The notes under the pieces are model-generated. The model was not told the origin of the DNA, made no database searches, and was given only the letters and a program-made list of their open reading frames with translations. The position numbers and the translations under genes were made by a program. A stretch of DNA of 64,000 bases. It comes from Sciurus carolinensis. Taxonomy: Eukaryota > Chordata > Mammalia > Rodentia > Sciuridae. The DNA lies in contig NC_062218.1 in the NCBI RefSeq assembly GCF_902686445.1, forward strand, positions 18,033,515 through 18,097,514, given 5' to 3'. Of this stretch, positions 23,991 through 34,000 are shown one piece after another. Within the stretch, counting starts at the first letter, position 1. Every line of letters starts with the position of its first letter.

Positions 23991-25340
23991 TACATAATTG
24001 CCCATCACTGCCAGATCAGCAAGCACCAAGTAATATGAAATCAAAGTCTAGGGTAAGGTCGACTAAGACTGGAGAGAGAACACAAGATGCTAGAATTGAG
24101 GGAGGATCTAAAGCTGAGAGGGCAGCAACCATATTGAGGCAAACCAATCCCCATTCTATACACAAAGCAGTTTTGGAGGAATTTGTGGACAATGTTTTAC
24201 TGAAGTTAATAATTAGCAACAACAAAATCAAAAGCCAGCTCAACTCCTGACCAGGTGAACTGTATTCTTCACAGCAATAGAATAGCAGAAAATAGGTTGC
24301 CTATTTCAAAGACTAAATATCATGTATTTCAGTTATTATCATTCCACACTGATGTTCAGCATCTCAGAAACAATTGGGAAATCTATGCAATGAAAGGAGA
24401 AAATATAATATCAAGAGATAAATCATTACCATCACTAAACTGAGTAGGATGTTGGAAATATTAGATAACAATTTTAAAGTAAAATGACTACAGTGCTAAA
24501 ATCTTAGGTGAAATTGGTTGACAGTGTGCATAAAAAGCACAATTTTTGGGAGAGAAATGGAAACTGCAAATAAGAATTAAATGAAAATTGTAGAAACCAA
24601 AAATACATGAAAAATGTCTTTGATGGGCTCAATATAGCAAAGGAAAAAATAAGTGAATTTGAAAATAATTATTATAATGAACCAAACGGAAATACAGACA
24701 AATAAATTAGTAAACCAGATGTGATCCTATAATATGTATAATCAGAAAAACAAGAGCTTACACTCCATTTATATATGATCTATCAAAATGTATAAATGCA
24801 TTCTATTGCCATGTACAACAGATTGGAACAAATTTAAAAAATTATAAAACAGAAAACCAGAACAGAGCATATGAAATCAAGTGACACACTATAAATGTAC
24901 ATGTAATTGGAAATACAGAAAGAGAAGAGAGAAATATGTGAAGAGATACAAATTAGAATTTTCTACAAGTAATGAAATGCACCAAACAACAGATCTGAGT
25001 AGCTCAGGGAAGCACAAGTGGTACTAAAACAAACACACAAACAAAAACGCTATATAGCAAATATAAAAATTCCTTCCAGACAGCTGAAATGGGGGAATAA
25101 AAGACAAATTACACTATGAGGGGATAAGATGAGAAGCAGCAGATTTCTTACAAAGTAAAAGGCAATACAGTGCCTATATTTGAAGAAAATGTAGCTACAT
25201 TTTTAAAGTAAACTCAGAAAAAATGTATATCTGTTACTCTATTCTCAGTAAAGAGTTTTCATAATGACAGGAAAAATAATAAAAATTTCAAACCAAAATA
25301 TAAACAGTTAATCAGTGAAAGCATGCTATAAAAAATATTC
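23991..25340 (+). mobile_element. ancient L1 ORF1-region remnant
   Basis: Weak but ordered similarity to the ORF1 part of old mammalian L1 families (L1M/HAL1-like): a GTCTTTGATGGGCTCAATAT block with GGAAAAAATAAGTGAATTTG (24618-24663), GAAATACAGAAAGAGAAGAG (24910), CACCAAACAACAGATCTGAG (24978), GCTCAGGGAAGCACAAG and TTTTAAAGTAAACTCAGAAA (25202). Reading frames are destroyed. A younger L1 3'UTR fragment interrupts it at 24716-24846. Confidence 0.55.
24716..24846 (+). mobile_element. L1 3'UTR fragment nested in ancient L1
   Basis: GATGTGATCCTATAATATGT, ATAATCAGAAAAACAAGAGC, CACTCCATTTATATATGATC, AATGTATAAATGCATTCTAT and a short A-rich end match the 3'UTR at 28540-28660 and 43930-44050. Confidence 0.8.
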
Positions 25341-25549
25341 AAAGTCATTGTTTAGGCTAGAGCAATAAAATACCAGACAAATTTAATCAAAATTGAATGT
25401 AGCTCTTCAGTCATGGTTTAATACGAATATTGAATACAGGTTTTGGGTGTCTGGTGTTAAAAAAAATACAACTAAATTAATAGTTTGTAAAAAATCAGAA
25501 AGTTAACCATCACAAATTGTAGGGCACTGATATATACAAGATTTACTTG

Positions 25550-25765
25550 CCACTATGGCCAGATTTCTTTGAAGAGGAGACCACCTTCTAAGCTGCAGAC
25601 TATCAACATCATTTTTCCACCCATGGAGGAGAAGCAAAGTCCCTTCATGGCAATGAAACCATCATTACCCAATCACCTCCCAAAGGTCTCACTATGGTAA
25701 TTATGATTCAGCATGTCGGTATTGTAGGAACACAAATATACAGACCATATCAAATATCTTCTTTT
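25550..25765 (-). mobile_element. MaLR LTR remnant (MST/THE-like)
   Basis: Plus strand carries ACCATCATTACCCAATCACC, TCCCAAAGGTCTC, TAATTATGATTCAGCATG and ACACAAATATACAGACCATA, the antisense of the 5' half of a MaLR LTR. Confidence 0.55.
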
Positions 25766-26044
25766 AAAAGTAGTAAACACCAAGATAATACATGTGTACA
25801 TTAGGAAATATTTCATTAAAGAATTGCACAGTAAGTATATTAGTCTTTGCAGGTCACTTGTAATCTGTATCATATCTCTGCTTTTTCTCCCTCTCCATAC
25901 ACTTCCTCTTCCCCCTACCATCCTATTGGTGTTTTTTCTCTTTCTAATCTTCCTTTTTTTCCTCTTTCTCCTCCTCCTCCTTTATCCATTCTCTTTTTCT
26001 TCTTTTATTTGTTACTCTTCCAATTTCTTAAGATTATAATGGAT

Positions 26045-26395
26045 ATATATATATCATATAAGTATATCAAAAATGTACTCAAAATATAGATACACATATA
26101 CATATATATGTATGTATAATATACATGAACTCATGTACTTTATATTTATCAACTCACGTATATACATATATATGTATGTACAATACATGTATATGTATGC
26201 ACATACAAATATTAACTCATATGTATAAACATGTACATATATTGATTCATATGTATATACATATATGTGTATACATGCATTTGTATATCTATATATATGA
26301 GTATCTATGTATGTATTTAATATATTTCTCATATATTATATATGTACATGTATATACATTGTATATTACATATACATTGATTCATTGACTCTACA
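26045..26395. repeat. (TA/CATA/TATG)n AT-rich tract
   Basis: Some 350 bp of nearly alternating purine-pyrimidine sequence made from TATA, CATA and TATG units, with a partial higher-order copy (CATATATATGTATGTA at 26101 and again at 26166). The facing 92- and 87-codon Tyr/Ile/His-rich frames derive from it. Confidence 0.9.
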
Positions 26396-27369
26396 CAGAA
26401 AAGAGTATAATTTTTGATTTGGTTCATTTGAACATAGTGTATATAGAATATTCACATCTTGTATAATGAAACAACAGTTTTAACCCAGTATAGTTTTAGA
26501 ATATGAGCACATGATGTGAAAAGGAATAAATAATTGGAAATAGTAATCAGGTATGTGCTATTTTAAGATCCTGGCACTATCAGTGAAGTCAATGAAGTGG
26601 TATATTTGGGAAGACTGTGATTAACCAAAACTACACATTGTAAACCCAAAGGCATTCACTAATCGAATTTTTTTTTAATAAGACAATTTACAAGAAAAGA
26701 ATGCAGAGAAAATAAAATAACAAAAATTTCTCAGTTAATATAAACAAAACATACACAAGGAAGTATAAAATGAGATTACAAGTATCAAGATTGGTTACTT
26801 TAATTAAACCCTTAAAAGAATTACAATAATTACATTAAGCTTAAGGGCCTTATATTCAAAAATTAAAAGCCAGAACTTATTAAGTAGAAATTGAAGTTGC
26901 CAATATTTTCTGTGTAAAATAAACTATATTTGGGCAAAGATACAGATACTTTAAAAATACATATGACACAAAAATATTAGAAGCAATATATTATTAAATC
27001 AAAATACATAAATGAGCATTAAATTGGTGATAAATGATATTAGCTCTTTACAAAGGTGTAGTTTCGTTTGCCCTTGAAATCCTCTTTCATGGAATGGTCC
27101 TTGCTGAAAACTCTTAAGTATGAGTCTTTTTCTTTAACAAAGTGCCGATCAAGGCAATTGCTGAAGCTTGAATCAGTTTTGGTCTCCTGTGTCTTTAACA
27201 AAAATAATCTATTGCATATGTCTTTAGATTTATGTACATAGTTTTCTTCTTTCCTCCTTTGATGTATGTAGGCCTGCAATGAGCTCCCAAGTTGCCCTAC
27301 ATATTTTTCAGGAAATAAGGATAGAAATTCATGAAACTCATTGACATTTTCGAAGAAATAGCATCAGTT
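26396..27369. other. no recognised feature
   Basis: AT-rich DNA; the 79-codon antisense frame at 27040-27279 has no known motif. Confidence 0.5.
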
Positions 27370-27775
27370 TCACTGATTATCCTTTTTTTTATTCCTTGTT
27401 AAACTTTCACTTATTTATACATTTCACTTTATTACTTGTCAGTCTGTTTACTTTGAGCTTATTTTTTTTTCTTTTTTCCCTCTCTTTTCTAAAGAAATAA
27501 CTTAGATTTTTGAGATTTTTCTTTTTTATGCAAGCTTTTAATGCTATAAGTTTCTCCCTAGTTTTGCTGTGTGAAACAAAACTATGTAAGTTACGTTTTA
27601 ATTTTCAGTTCAAGACACATTATAGTTTCCTCTTGGATGTTCTCTTCAATTACTGAGATTATTAGAAGTATGGATTTAATTTCAAATAACTTGAGGGTAT
27701 TTTCATATCTTTTTCTGATACTGAGATCTACTTTAGCTTAGTAGTAAGGGAGTATATGTTGACTACTTGATTCAA
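27370..27775 (-). mobile_element. ancient L1 ORF2 fragment
   Basis: Plus strand contains TAATGCTATAAGTTTCTCCC, GTTTTAATTTTCAGTTCAAG, TCTCTTCAATTACTGAGATT and ATTAGAAGTATGGATTTAAT, an ordered match to the antisense of old L1 ORF2 (ATAAGTTTCCCTCTAAGCAC and MATTTAGAAGTGTGTTGTTTA type blocks). Strongly diverged. Confidence 0.5.
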
Positions 27776-28440
27776 AACCAGAAGGACAAATGCAAACTGA
27801 AGGCTGTTATTTCTCCTTAATGTTGATGAAAAATTACTCTTAGCAATAGTATCAAATCGAAACTAGCAAATGTATGAACAAAATTTCATTGTAGACAAGT
27901 TTTTCTCAAGACAATATGAAGATTTAAAATTCCAATATAGTGTGCTTCAAAATAAGAATGGGCTGAAATAAAACATGGTGGCCTTCATAGATGCAAATTA
28001 ACATTTGATAACTTCCAAAATTTATTCTTTGAAAGATTACCTGAACAATAATTAAAGCAAGGGAACTTGTTTAATATCAAAATGTGTATCTAAGAAAAAA
28101 GTCTATAGCTAATACAAACTGTTCCTTGTGATCTAGGGCAAGTTATAGATACTCTATCTCTGCAATCTTATAATACAGTGTTGGAGTCTCGCACATCAGA
28201 ATTAATTCAATTAAGGAAATTTAAAAATGGGAAATTTGAAAAGAAAAAAATAAACTTTATTAGAAGATGAAATATTTGTCTATGATGGAAATAATCAAAT
28301 ATACCCCAAAGGTAATATAAACATGCATATTTAGAAAGGTTAAAGGATGCAATTAATATGCAAAAACTAATTATATTAATTATACATGTATAATCAATTA
28401 ATATTTTAAGAGTAAAACAGTATCATACTGTCACTGTTTT
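27776..28440 (+). mobile_element. probable ancient L1 ORF2 (reverse transcriptase region)
   Basis: Blocks such as TTCATAGATGCAAATTAACA...TTTGATAACTTCCAAAATTT and AATATCAAAATGTGTATCTA...CTATAGCTAATAC resemble, with heavy decay, the RT segment ATAGATGCAGAAAAAGCATT...GACAAAATCCAACA of L1. Lies head-to-tail inverted to the preceding fragment. Confidence 0.4.
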
Positions 28441-28675
28441 AGGTAGAGGGGTGTAAAGGAAGAGGAAGGGGTATGGGGGAAGGAATGATAGTAGAGTAAG
28501 ACACACATTATTACCTCACTTACACATAGGACTACATGACCAATGTGATCCTACAATATGTATAATCAGAAAAATGAAAGATTATATCCCATTTATGTAT
28601 GGTCTACAAAATGTATAAATGCATTCTACTGTCATTTACAACTAATTAGAACAAATAAAATAAAATAAAATAAAA
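28441..28675 (+). mobile_element. L1 3'UTR fragment with (AAAAT)n tail
   Basis: G/A-rich tract (28450-28490), TAAGACACACATTATTACCT, CATGACCAATGTGATCCTAC, ATAATCAGAAAAATGAAAGA, a TACTGTCATTTACAACTAAT end and a (TAAAA)n tail at 28655-28675. Inserted into the ancient L1. Confidence 0.85.
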
Positions 28676-28686
28676 ATACATAGCTT

Positions 28687-28767
28687 TAGTTGCAAAGTGT
28701 CTGCCTCACATTTGCAAAACCTTGGGTTGGAATCCCAGTTCCAAAAAATAAAAAAAGACAATAAAAT
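28687..28767 (+). mobile_element. 5'-truncated ID SINE with target duplication
   Basis: Reads GTGTCTGCCTCACATTTGCA, CCTTGGGTTGGAATCCCAGT and an A-rich tail; the direct repeat ATACATAGCTT lies at 28676-28686 and 28768-28778. It sits exactly behind the tail of the preceding L1 3'UTR fragment. Confidence 0.7.
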
Positions 28768-28829
28768 ATACATAGCTTCAGGTATAAATAATACACAGTT
28801 TTTACACATGGAAAAATATCATATATTGG

Positions 28830-30690
28830 TAAAACAAATTTTAAAAATACCTGAGTTCCAAAAGTATTATGTGTTCATTAATTTTGTCAATTCTCTCCAA
28901 TTTTGATATAGATTTAACTCATTTTGTCAGACGTCAATTTCATGCTTTTGTACAAATCTGACAGATAGCTCTAAGGTGCATATGGGAAGTAAAGGACCTA
29001 GAACAATTGAAGCATTTTTGAAAAAAAGACAATGTTGGAGAAAATATGTAACCTAATTATAAATTTATCATAATTCTACACTAATCATGAGACTGTGTGT
29101 TGATGAAAGATATTCTGACAGATGATTGGAACAGAAGAGAGATTTAGAAACAGAATCAATGTACATAGTCACAATTAAATTTTCATAAGGTTAAAAGTTA
29201 GTTCATGGGAAGAAGGATGTTTTCAATTAATCATGCTGAAACAACTGAATGTTCATGAATAACAACAACAAATTTTGACATAGACCATGTACCATACCCC
29301 AAAATGGTAACTCAAAATGGACCAAAACATAACTACTTATTTAATTTTTAAACTTCTAAAAATGTTTATAGACGGTAGAAGAACACATACACACAATAGT
29401 ACATTGAACTCTTTAAAAATCAAAACTTCAGTTTCTCTAATATTGCTAAGAAAACAAAGGTTAATTCACAGACAGGTGTAATATATTTAAGAAAATACAT
29501 GTTTTAGTCAGTTTTTTTCTGCTGTGACTAAAAGCTCTGACTAGCACAATTAGAGAGGAGGAAAGGGCTCATGATTTCAGAGGTCTTAGTCCATAGAAGA
29601 GCGGCTCCATTCCCTGGGGCTCAGGGTGAGGCAGAACATCATGGCAGAAGAGTGTAGCAGATGGAAGCGGCTCACATCATCAGGAAACAGAGAGATTCCA
29701 CTCGCCAGATACAAACATGTATATCCCAAAGCCACACCCCAATTCCCACCTCCTCCATTCACACCATACTTGCCTCCAGTTACCACCCAGTTAATCCCAT
29801 CAGGGGTTAATTCACTGATTAGGTTGAATCATTTCACCTCCGAACCTTCTCACACATGAGCTTTTGGGAGACATCTCACATCCAAACCATAATGATACTT
29901 ATCAGATAAAAAATTTATCTAGAGTATATTAAGAACTCTCAATCTCCTTAAGAATAAAAAGTACAAAATATCTGTACACTTTGCCATGTGAAAACTGGTT
30001 AGACAATAAGAATTTGCAGATTAAAAATATAATGAGCTGGTATTAAATTTTAACTAGAATTTTAGAAAAGCACTATTATGTACTGGAAAATAAGTGGAAC
30101 AACAATCTCCTGCATTGCTGATTGACATGCAAAATGGTATTATTGATTGCCAAAATAGTTGGGCAGCCTCTTAAACAAATAAACATCACAACACTCAACA
30201 ATCTGTATACACATATACAAAGAGAAATTTAAAGCTATGTTCGCATAAAAAATTACACATGATTATTTGTGAGTCTGTCATCTACAGTCACTCAATGTTG
30301 AAATCTTTGTAAATGCCTTCTACTGGTATGTGAAAACCTGTAAAATGGGATGTTATACTGTAACAAAAATTAAGTGATAACTCACATAACAAAAAAAGTA
30401 TGAATCTAAAAAAATTTGTCAGATGAGAAGACTATACAGTGTTTATGCCAATTAAAATGATATTCTGGAGAAGGCAAACCTATTAGTGAAGGATATAGAT
30501 AAGAGGTAGGTGAATCACTTTTGAAGGAATATAAAGGATACTAGGGTTGGGGGGTTCATGAAACAATTATATATTTTGATTCTATCAGGGTGACTTTACT
30601 GCCACATACATTTGATTTCCGTAAATGTGGGAAAATTATATATCTTACCATATGTAAATTATGCATCTATAAAACAAAGATAATATTAAA
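28830..30690 (+). mobile_element. ancient L1 ORF2/3'UTR remnant, interrupted
   Basis: Ordered weak similarity to old L1M-type ORF2 and tail: GATGATTGGAACAGAAGAGA (29122), TTCAATTAATCATGCTGAAA (29223), ACTCAAAATGGACCAAAACA (29310), CTCCTGCATTGCTGATTGAC (30108), AAATGCCTTCTACTGGTATG (30312), ATGATATTCTGGAGAAGGCA (30458), GGGTTGGGGGGTTCATG (30544) and a TAAATTATGCATCTATAAAA end (30654). Split by the MaLR LTR at 29501-29893. Confidence 0.65.
29501..29893 (-). mobile_element. MaLR-like LTR nested in ancient L1
   Basis: On plus: TCTGCTGTGACTAAAAGCTC, GATTTCAGAGGTCTTAGTCC, GGGTGAGGCAGAACATCATG, CCCAAAGCCACACCCC, TTAATCCCATCAGGGGTTAA, CACACATGAGCTTTTGGGAG and ACATCCAAACCATAA. This is a complete-looking antisense MaLR-type LTR, about 390 bp. 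Same family as 60004-60430. Confidence 0.7.
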
Positions 30691-30804
30691 TAAAAAGATT
30701 ATAAGACACCAATAAGAAGGAAAATATATATCATAAAAGTAGTAAACTAAAGAAACCAAAGTGATCTCATCAATGTGAAATAAGATAAAATTGAAGCAAA
30801 GAAT

Positions 30805-31154
30805 TGTGGTGGTCAAGACCCGGGGCCCAGGGTTATGCCACATGCATCCAAAGATGGCAACTGGCAGAGAGCCAAAGGGCGTGCTCAATGCACCTTGAGA
30901 AAAACAGGAAGCGTTTACCATTGGCTGTATGATAATTAGTTCAGCTGCTTAGTGCGTGGACAGATATATCTTACATGTATGCTTGAGCTCGTGATCGCTT
31001 GACTTTAATAGGATTGGATGGACATATCTGGTTACAATTGCTTATGCATGAGACTGCTTATATATTGAGGGTGTTATCCGAATAAAGTGGAAGCTGCTTC
31101 ATGAACTTCTGAAGAGTATGTGTTGTTTGTCCTGCTGGTCAGCAGCAAGCAGCA
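30805..31154 (+). promoter_or_regulatory. 5' LTR of the IAP-like provirus
   Basis: A 350-bp LTR, TG...CA. It has a YY1-like core with decayed CpG (AAGATGGCA, 30851-30859), a TATA-like TTATATATT at 31058-31066 and AATAAA at 31081-31086. The poly-A signal only about 20 bp after TATA implies a short R. It contains about 17 bp after the GAGCTCGTGAT block that are absent from the 3' LTR. Confidence 0.9.
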
Positions 31155-31156
31155 AG

Positions 31157-31174
31157 TGGTGGCCCATCCCGGGA
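31157..31174 (+). promoter_or_regulatory. primer binding site, tRNA-Phe-like
   Basis: Begins TGGTG and ends CCCGGGA two bases after the LTR; 14 of 18 positions agree with the complement of the tRNA-Phe 3' end as I know it, the primer used by rodent IAP elements. The middle positions are changed. Confidence 0.65.
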
Positions 31175-31186
31175 GCGGTGAGCGCT

Positions 31187-31195
31187 CAGGTAAGT
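31187..31195 (+). promoter_or_regulatory. leader splice donor
   Basis: CAG|GTAAGT is a perfect consensus donor with the cut after 31189, in the leader, where a retrovirus needs it for env mRNA. Pairs in principle with the acceptor at 33079. Confidence 0.7.
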
Positions 31196-31340
31196 AAAAG
31201 ACAGTTTTGGTGGCGTAATTAACGAGAAGGTTTCCCTATTTGAGGAAACGGTTGCCTTAAGGTTTTAACGGAAGGTTCCCCTAGAGAGGGAATGTAATGA
31301 AAGGCTGTCCCAAGAGACAGCGAAGGACGTCCTGTAGTAA

Positions 31341-31508
31341 ATGAATATGTGTAAGGTGCTATTTGTGTTACCTTTCCTTGTTTTGTTTCTGTTTGTTGTT
31401 GTTGTGTTGATATGGACATTAGTTCGTTTCTGTCTGACTTCCAAAAAACCAAAATTTCAAGATCGGTTACGAGAAGGGGAAAAGATATTAGAAACTGTAA
31501 AAGAATAA
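31341..31508 (+). pseudogene. gag: gag N-terminal leader frame with hydrophobic segment
   Basis: A 55-codon frame with ATG at 31341 and TAA at 31506-31508. Residues 6-31 are almost all Leu, Val, Phe and Ile, followed by basic residues (Arg, Lys), as in a signal-anchor. IAP-type Gag proteins are known to carry such an N-terminal ER-targeting signal, unlike cytosolic betaretroviral Gag. The downstream gag-pol frame opens at 31501 in another phase, so one small indel near 31500 separates the two. Whether 31341 was the true start cannot be proved here. Confidence 0.55.
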
Positions 31509-32712
31509 TCAAGTCGAACTTCTGAAAGAGAAAGTAGCTGTTCAGACTCAGAACAGGGATATAACTCTGAAGAACAGGAGCTATCTGAGACAGCTAGTAA
31601 AGAAGTCCCCTCAGTGGCATAAAACCCCTACTGCTCCACGCCCTCCGGCGTATAATCCAGATCACCACTCTTTTCCAAGTTGTAGGGGAGCATGTACCTG
31701 CTGCACAGGGGCGGCCCCCAGACAGTGGGCTGATGTAGAATCTCGATCAGTGTTCCCAATATTCCTGGTATTTGAAGATCAAAACAATCAGAGATATCAT
31801 CAAATATTAGATAAAAAATTAGTAAAACAATTAAAAGAGGCAGTTATGTCCTATGGAGTACAAGTTGCATTTACCATTTCTTTATTAGAGAATGTTGCAA
31901 GTCAAAATCTTACTCCAACTGATTGGGGTAATTTAGCAAAGGCATGTTTATCTGGGGGACAATATCTTATGTGGAAGGTGGCTAACCAGGAGTTATGTTC
32001 TGATACTGCCCGACGTAATGCAGTTGCGGGCAATCCTCAATGGAATCTAAACATGCTGACAGGCCAAGAACCATATGAAGGGCAAGGTAATCAGATTAAT
32101 TTCCACCCTGGTGTGTATCAACAAATTAATCCTCAACTTTTAATCTATCATTATATGGATGATATTTTGCTAGCTCATAAGGAAAAACCTGTCTTAGAGC
32201 AATGTTATAAATCCTTACTAAAGTCACTGGAAAGATGGAGCTTACATATTGCCATTGATAAAGTACAAATGACAGACACCAAAAACTTCCTGGGATCTAT
32301 CATAAATGCAACTATGGTTAAACCCATAAAAATTACTGTTCAGGTGGACAAACTTAGAACTTTAAATGATTTTCAAAAACTTTTGGGTGATATTAATTGG
32401 ATTAGACCTTACCTTCATTTACCCACCTCAAGTTTGGGCCCCTTGTTTGATATTCTTAAAGGTGATTCTGACCCCCTTTCTAAGCGGGTGCTTACCCCTA
32501 AGGCTCAAACAGCTCTCAAGCTTGTTGAAACAGCTATGGAAAAGGTTCCTCTTGATCATATTGACCTAGCTAAGCCTTTATCATTCATTGTCTTGGCCAC
32601 AAATAAGTTACCCACAGGAGTGTTTTGGCAAAAGTGTCCTAGTCTATGGGTTCACATGAATTATGCCCCTAGCAGGTCTTATCTTTGTTTACTGAATCTG
32701 TGGCAGAATTAA
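31501..32712 (+). pseudogene. gag-pol: gag (matrix/capsid)-reverse transcriptase fusion frame
   Basis: One frame is open from 31501 to the stop at 32710-32712, although no ATG begins it (a GTG lies at 31750). Up to about 32130 it encodes Gag: a linker-like acidic and Pro-rich part, then the N-terminal capsid domain with its FEDQNNQRYH-type opening. From about 32130 it continues in the same phase as RT: the YMDD catalytic box lies at 32153-32164, followed by the RT thumb and part of the connection domain with a TGVFW motif near 32618. The capsid C-terminal part, nucleocapsid, protease and the RT fingers are missing. Only the YMDD pair of catalytic aspartates is present, so it cannot be an active RT. 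Usual pol has gag and pol in different phases joined by frameshifting; here a deletion has joined them. Confidence 0.85.
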
Positions 32713-33201
32713 TCCTTAGGGCGTTAAAAGTATCCCTTTCCACCTTTAGTATTCAACATGTCACAGGAATTCCCTATAATCCTACTGGACAAAGCATTGT
32801 TGAACGTGCCCATTTAATGCTTAAAAACATGCTTTATAAACAAAAAGGGGGAATGGGGGCATCATACAGATCCCCAAAAGACAAATTATCTATTGCCTTG
32901 TTCATCTTAAAATTTTTTTAAATCTCAATTCTGAGGGCTGATCAGCTGCTGACTATCATTCAGAGCCTAATAAAAAACATCTACCTCAAGTGCTCTGGAA
33001 GGACATTCTATCGGGACAATGGAAAGGCCCGGATCTGGTATTAATCTGGACCCAAGGATCTGTTTGTGTTTTCCCGCAGGAGCACAATCGCCAATTTGGG
33101 TGCCGGAGAGATTGGTCAAGGCCTCAACAGAGACCCAAAAACAGGAAGAAGATGAGGAGGCTTCTCCCGCTGATGGTTTTGGTGATTTCTCACCAAGTTA
33201 A
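32685..33201 (+). pseudogene. pol: pol connection/integrase remnant
   Basis: The frame at 32685-32921 begins with a short piece of the RT connection and jumps near 32735 into the integrase core, with the VTGIPYNPTGQ block and the third catalytic acid (Glu in IVERAH, around 32800). RNase H, the zinc-binding N terminus and the first two catalytic aspartates are gone. After stops around 32921 the C-terminal domain is visible at 32990-33070 (LW...GQWKGPD), and its end continues in another phase to 33201 (PIWVPERLVK block). At least two phase changes and one deletion break it. Confidence 0.8.
33062..33080 (+). promoter_or_regulatory. candidate env splice acceptor
   Basis: GTTTGTGTTTTCCCGCAG|G: a pyrimidine-rich run ending in CAG at 33077-33079, near the end of pol and about 70 bp before the env ATG, which is the expected place of an env acceptor. 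Confidence 0.55.
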
Positions 33202-33525
33202 TGGAGGAGACTCGAGTGAACTATGGGGGATAGTAAAGACCTGGCCCTATCCTGTACTTCTTACCAACTCTTCTATTCTATATCCTCCTATTTTTACAAC
33301 AATTGGCCACATTTCTCCAGTCTGCTGTTCAATGGGGAAAAGAATGGTTTGGGTTTTTGTTCGGGAGAGGTCTATTTTGTGTTGTATCTGTTCTGTGCAT
33401 ATAGTGTTTATACAAAATGTGTATGCATAGGCGCAGAGAAACAGCCATTATTTGCCATGCTCTCATCACAATTGATGCTGGCTCATCCCCCCAAGTCTGG
33501 TTAAATATGCTGGACCGGTAGTCAA
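33152..33525 (+). pseudogene. env: env remnant (signal peptide/SU start joined to TM end)
   Basis: ATG at 33152 opens a frame with two Arg and a Leu/Pro/Val-rich signal peptide, then a Trp-containing SU N terminus, ending at 33430. From about 33310 the best Env-like sequence lies in other phases: a Trp-rich membrane-proximal part, a hydrophobic span near 33350-33400 and a tail ending with a stop near 33525. Most of SU, the fusion peptide and the TM ectodomain are deleted. It encodes no functional envelope. Confidence 0.6.
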
Positions 33526-33660
33526 AGATGGGTAAGATTCATGGGGGCTCATACTGACCTAAGACAGGAAATGAGGGCTAGAGCCTCATTGTCCGATGAC
33601 GGGTAAGGATGTTGCTGTGCCGTGGACAACCTAAGACAGGCACCGTCTCTTTTATAAACA

Positions 33661-33672
33661 GACAGGGGGAAA
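33661..33672 (+). promoter_or_regulatory. polypurine tract
   Basis: A G5A3 purine run directly abuts the 3' LTR at 33673; standard plus-strand primer. Confidence 0.85.
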
Positions 33673-34000
33673 TGTGGCGGGCGAGACCCGGGGCCCAGGG
33701 TTATATCACATGCATCCAAGATGGCGACTGGCAGAGAGCCAGAGGGCTGCTGAATGAGCCTTAAGAAAAACAGGAAGTGTTTACCATTGGCTATATGATA
33801 ATTAGTTCAGCCGCTTAGCGCGTGGACAGATCTATCTTACATGTGTGCTTGAGCTCGTGATTGGATGGACATATCTGATTACAATTGCTTATGCATGACA
33901 CTGCTTATATATTGAGGGTGCTATCCAAATAAAGGAAAGCTGCTTCATGAACTTCTGAAGAGTACGTGTTGTTTGTCCCACTGGTCGGCGGCAAGCGGCA
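33673..34000 (+). promoter_or_regulatory. 3' LTR of the IAP-like provirus
   Basis: A 328-bp LTR, TG...CA, keeping the intact YY1-like core AAGATGGCG (33718-33726), TTATATATT (33905-33913) and AATAAA (33928-33933). Followed directly by the AAGAAT duplication. Confidence 0.92.

Noticed and set aside
23834..24250. 138-codon frame
   Set aside because: Runs into an ancient L1 remnant, no domain recognised, no exon boundaries; an open length of this order is not surprising in 64 kb.
26054..26388. Facing Tyr/Ile/His-rich frames
   Set aside because: Products of the TATA/CATA tract.
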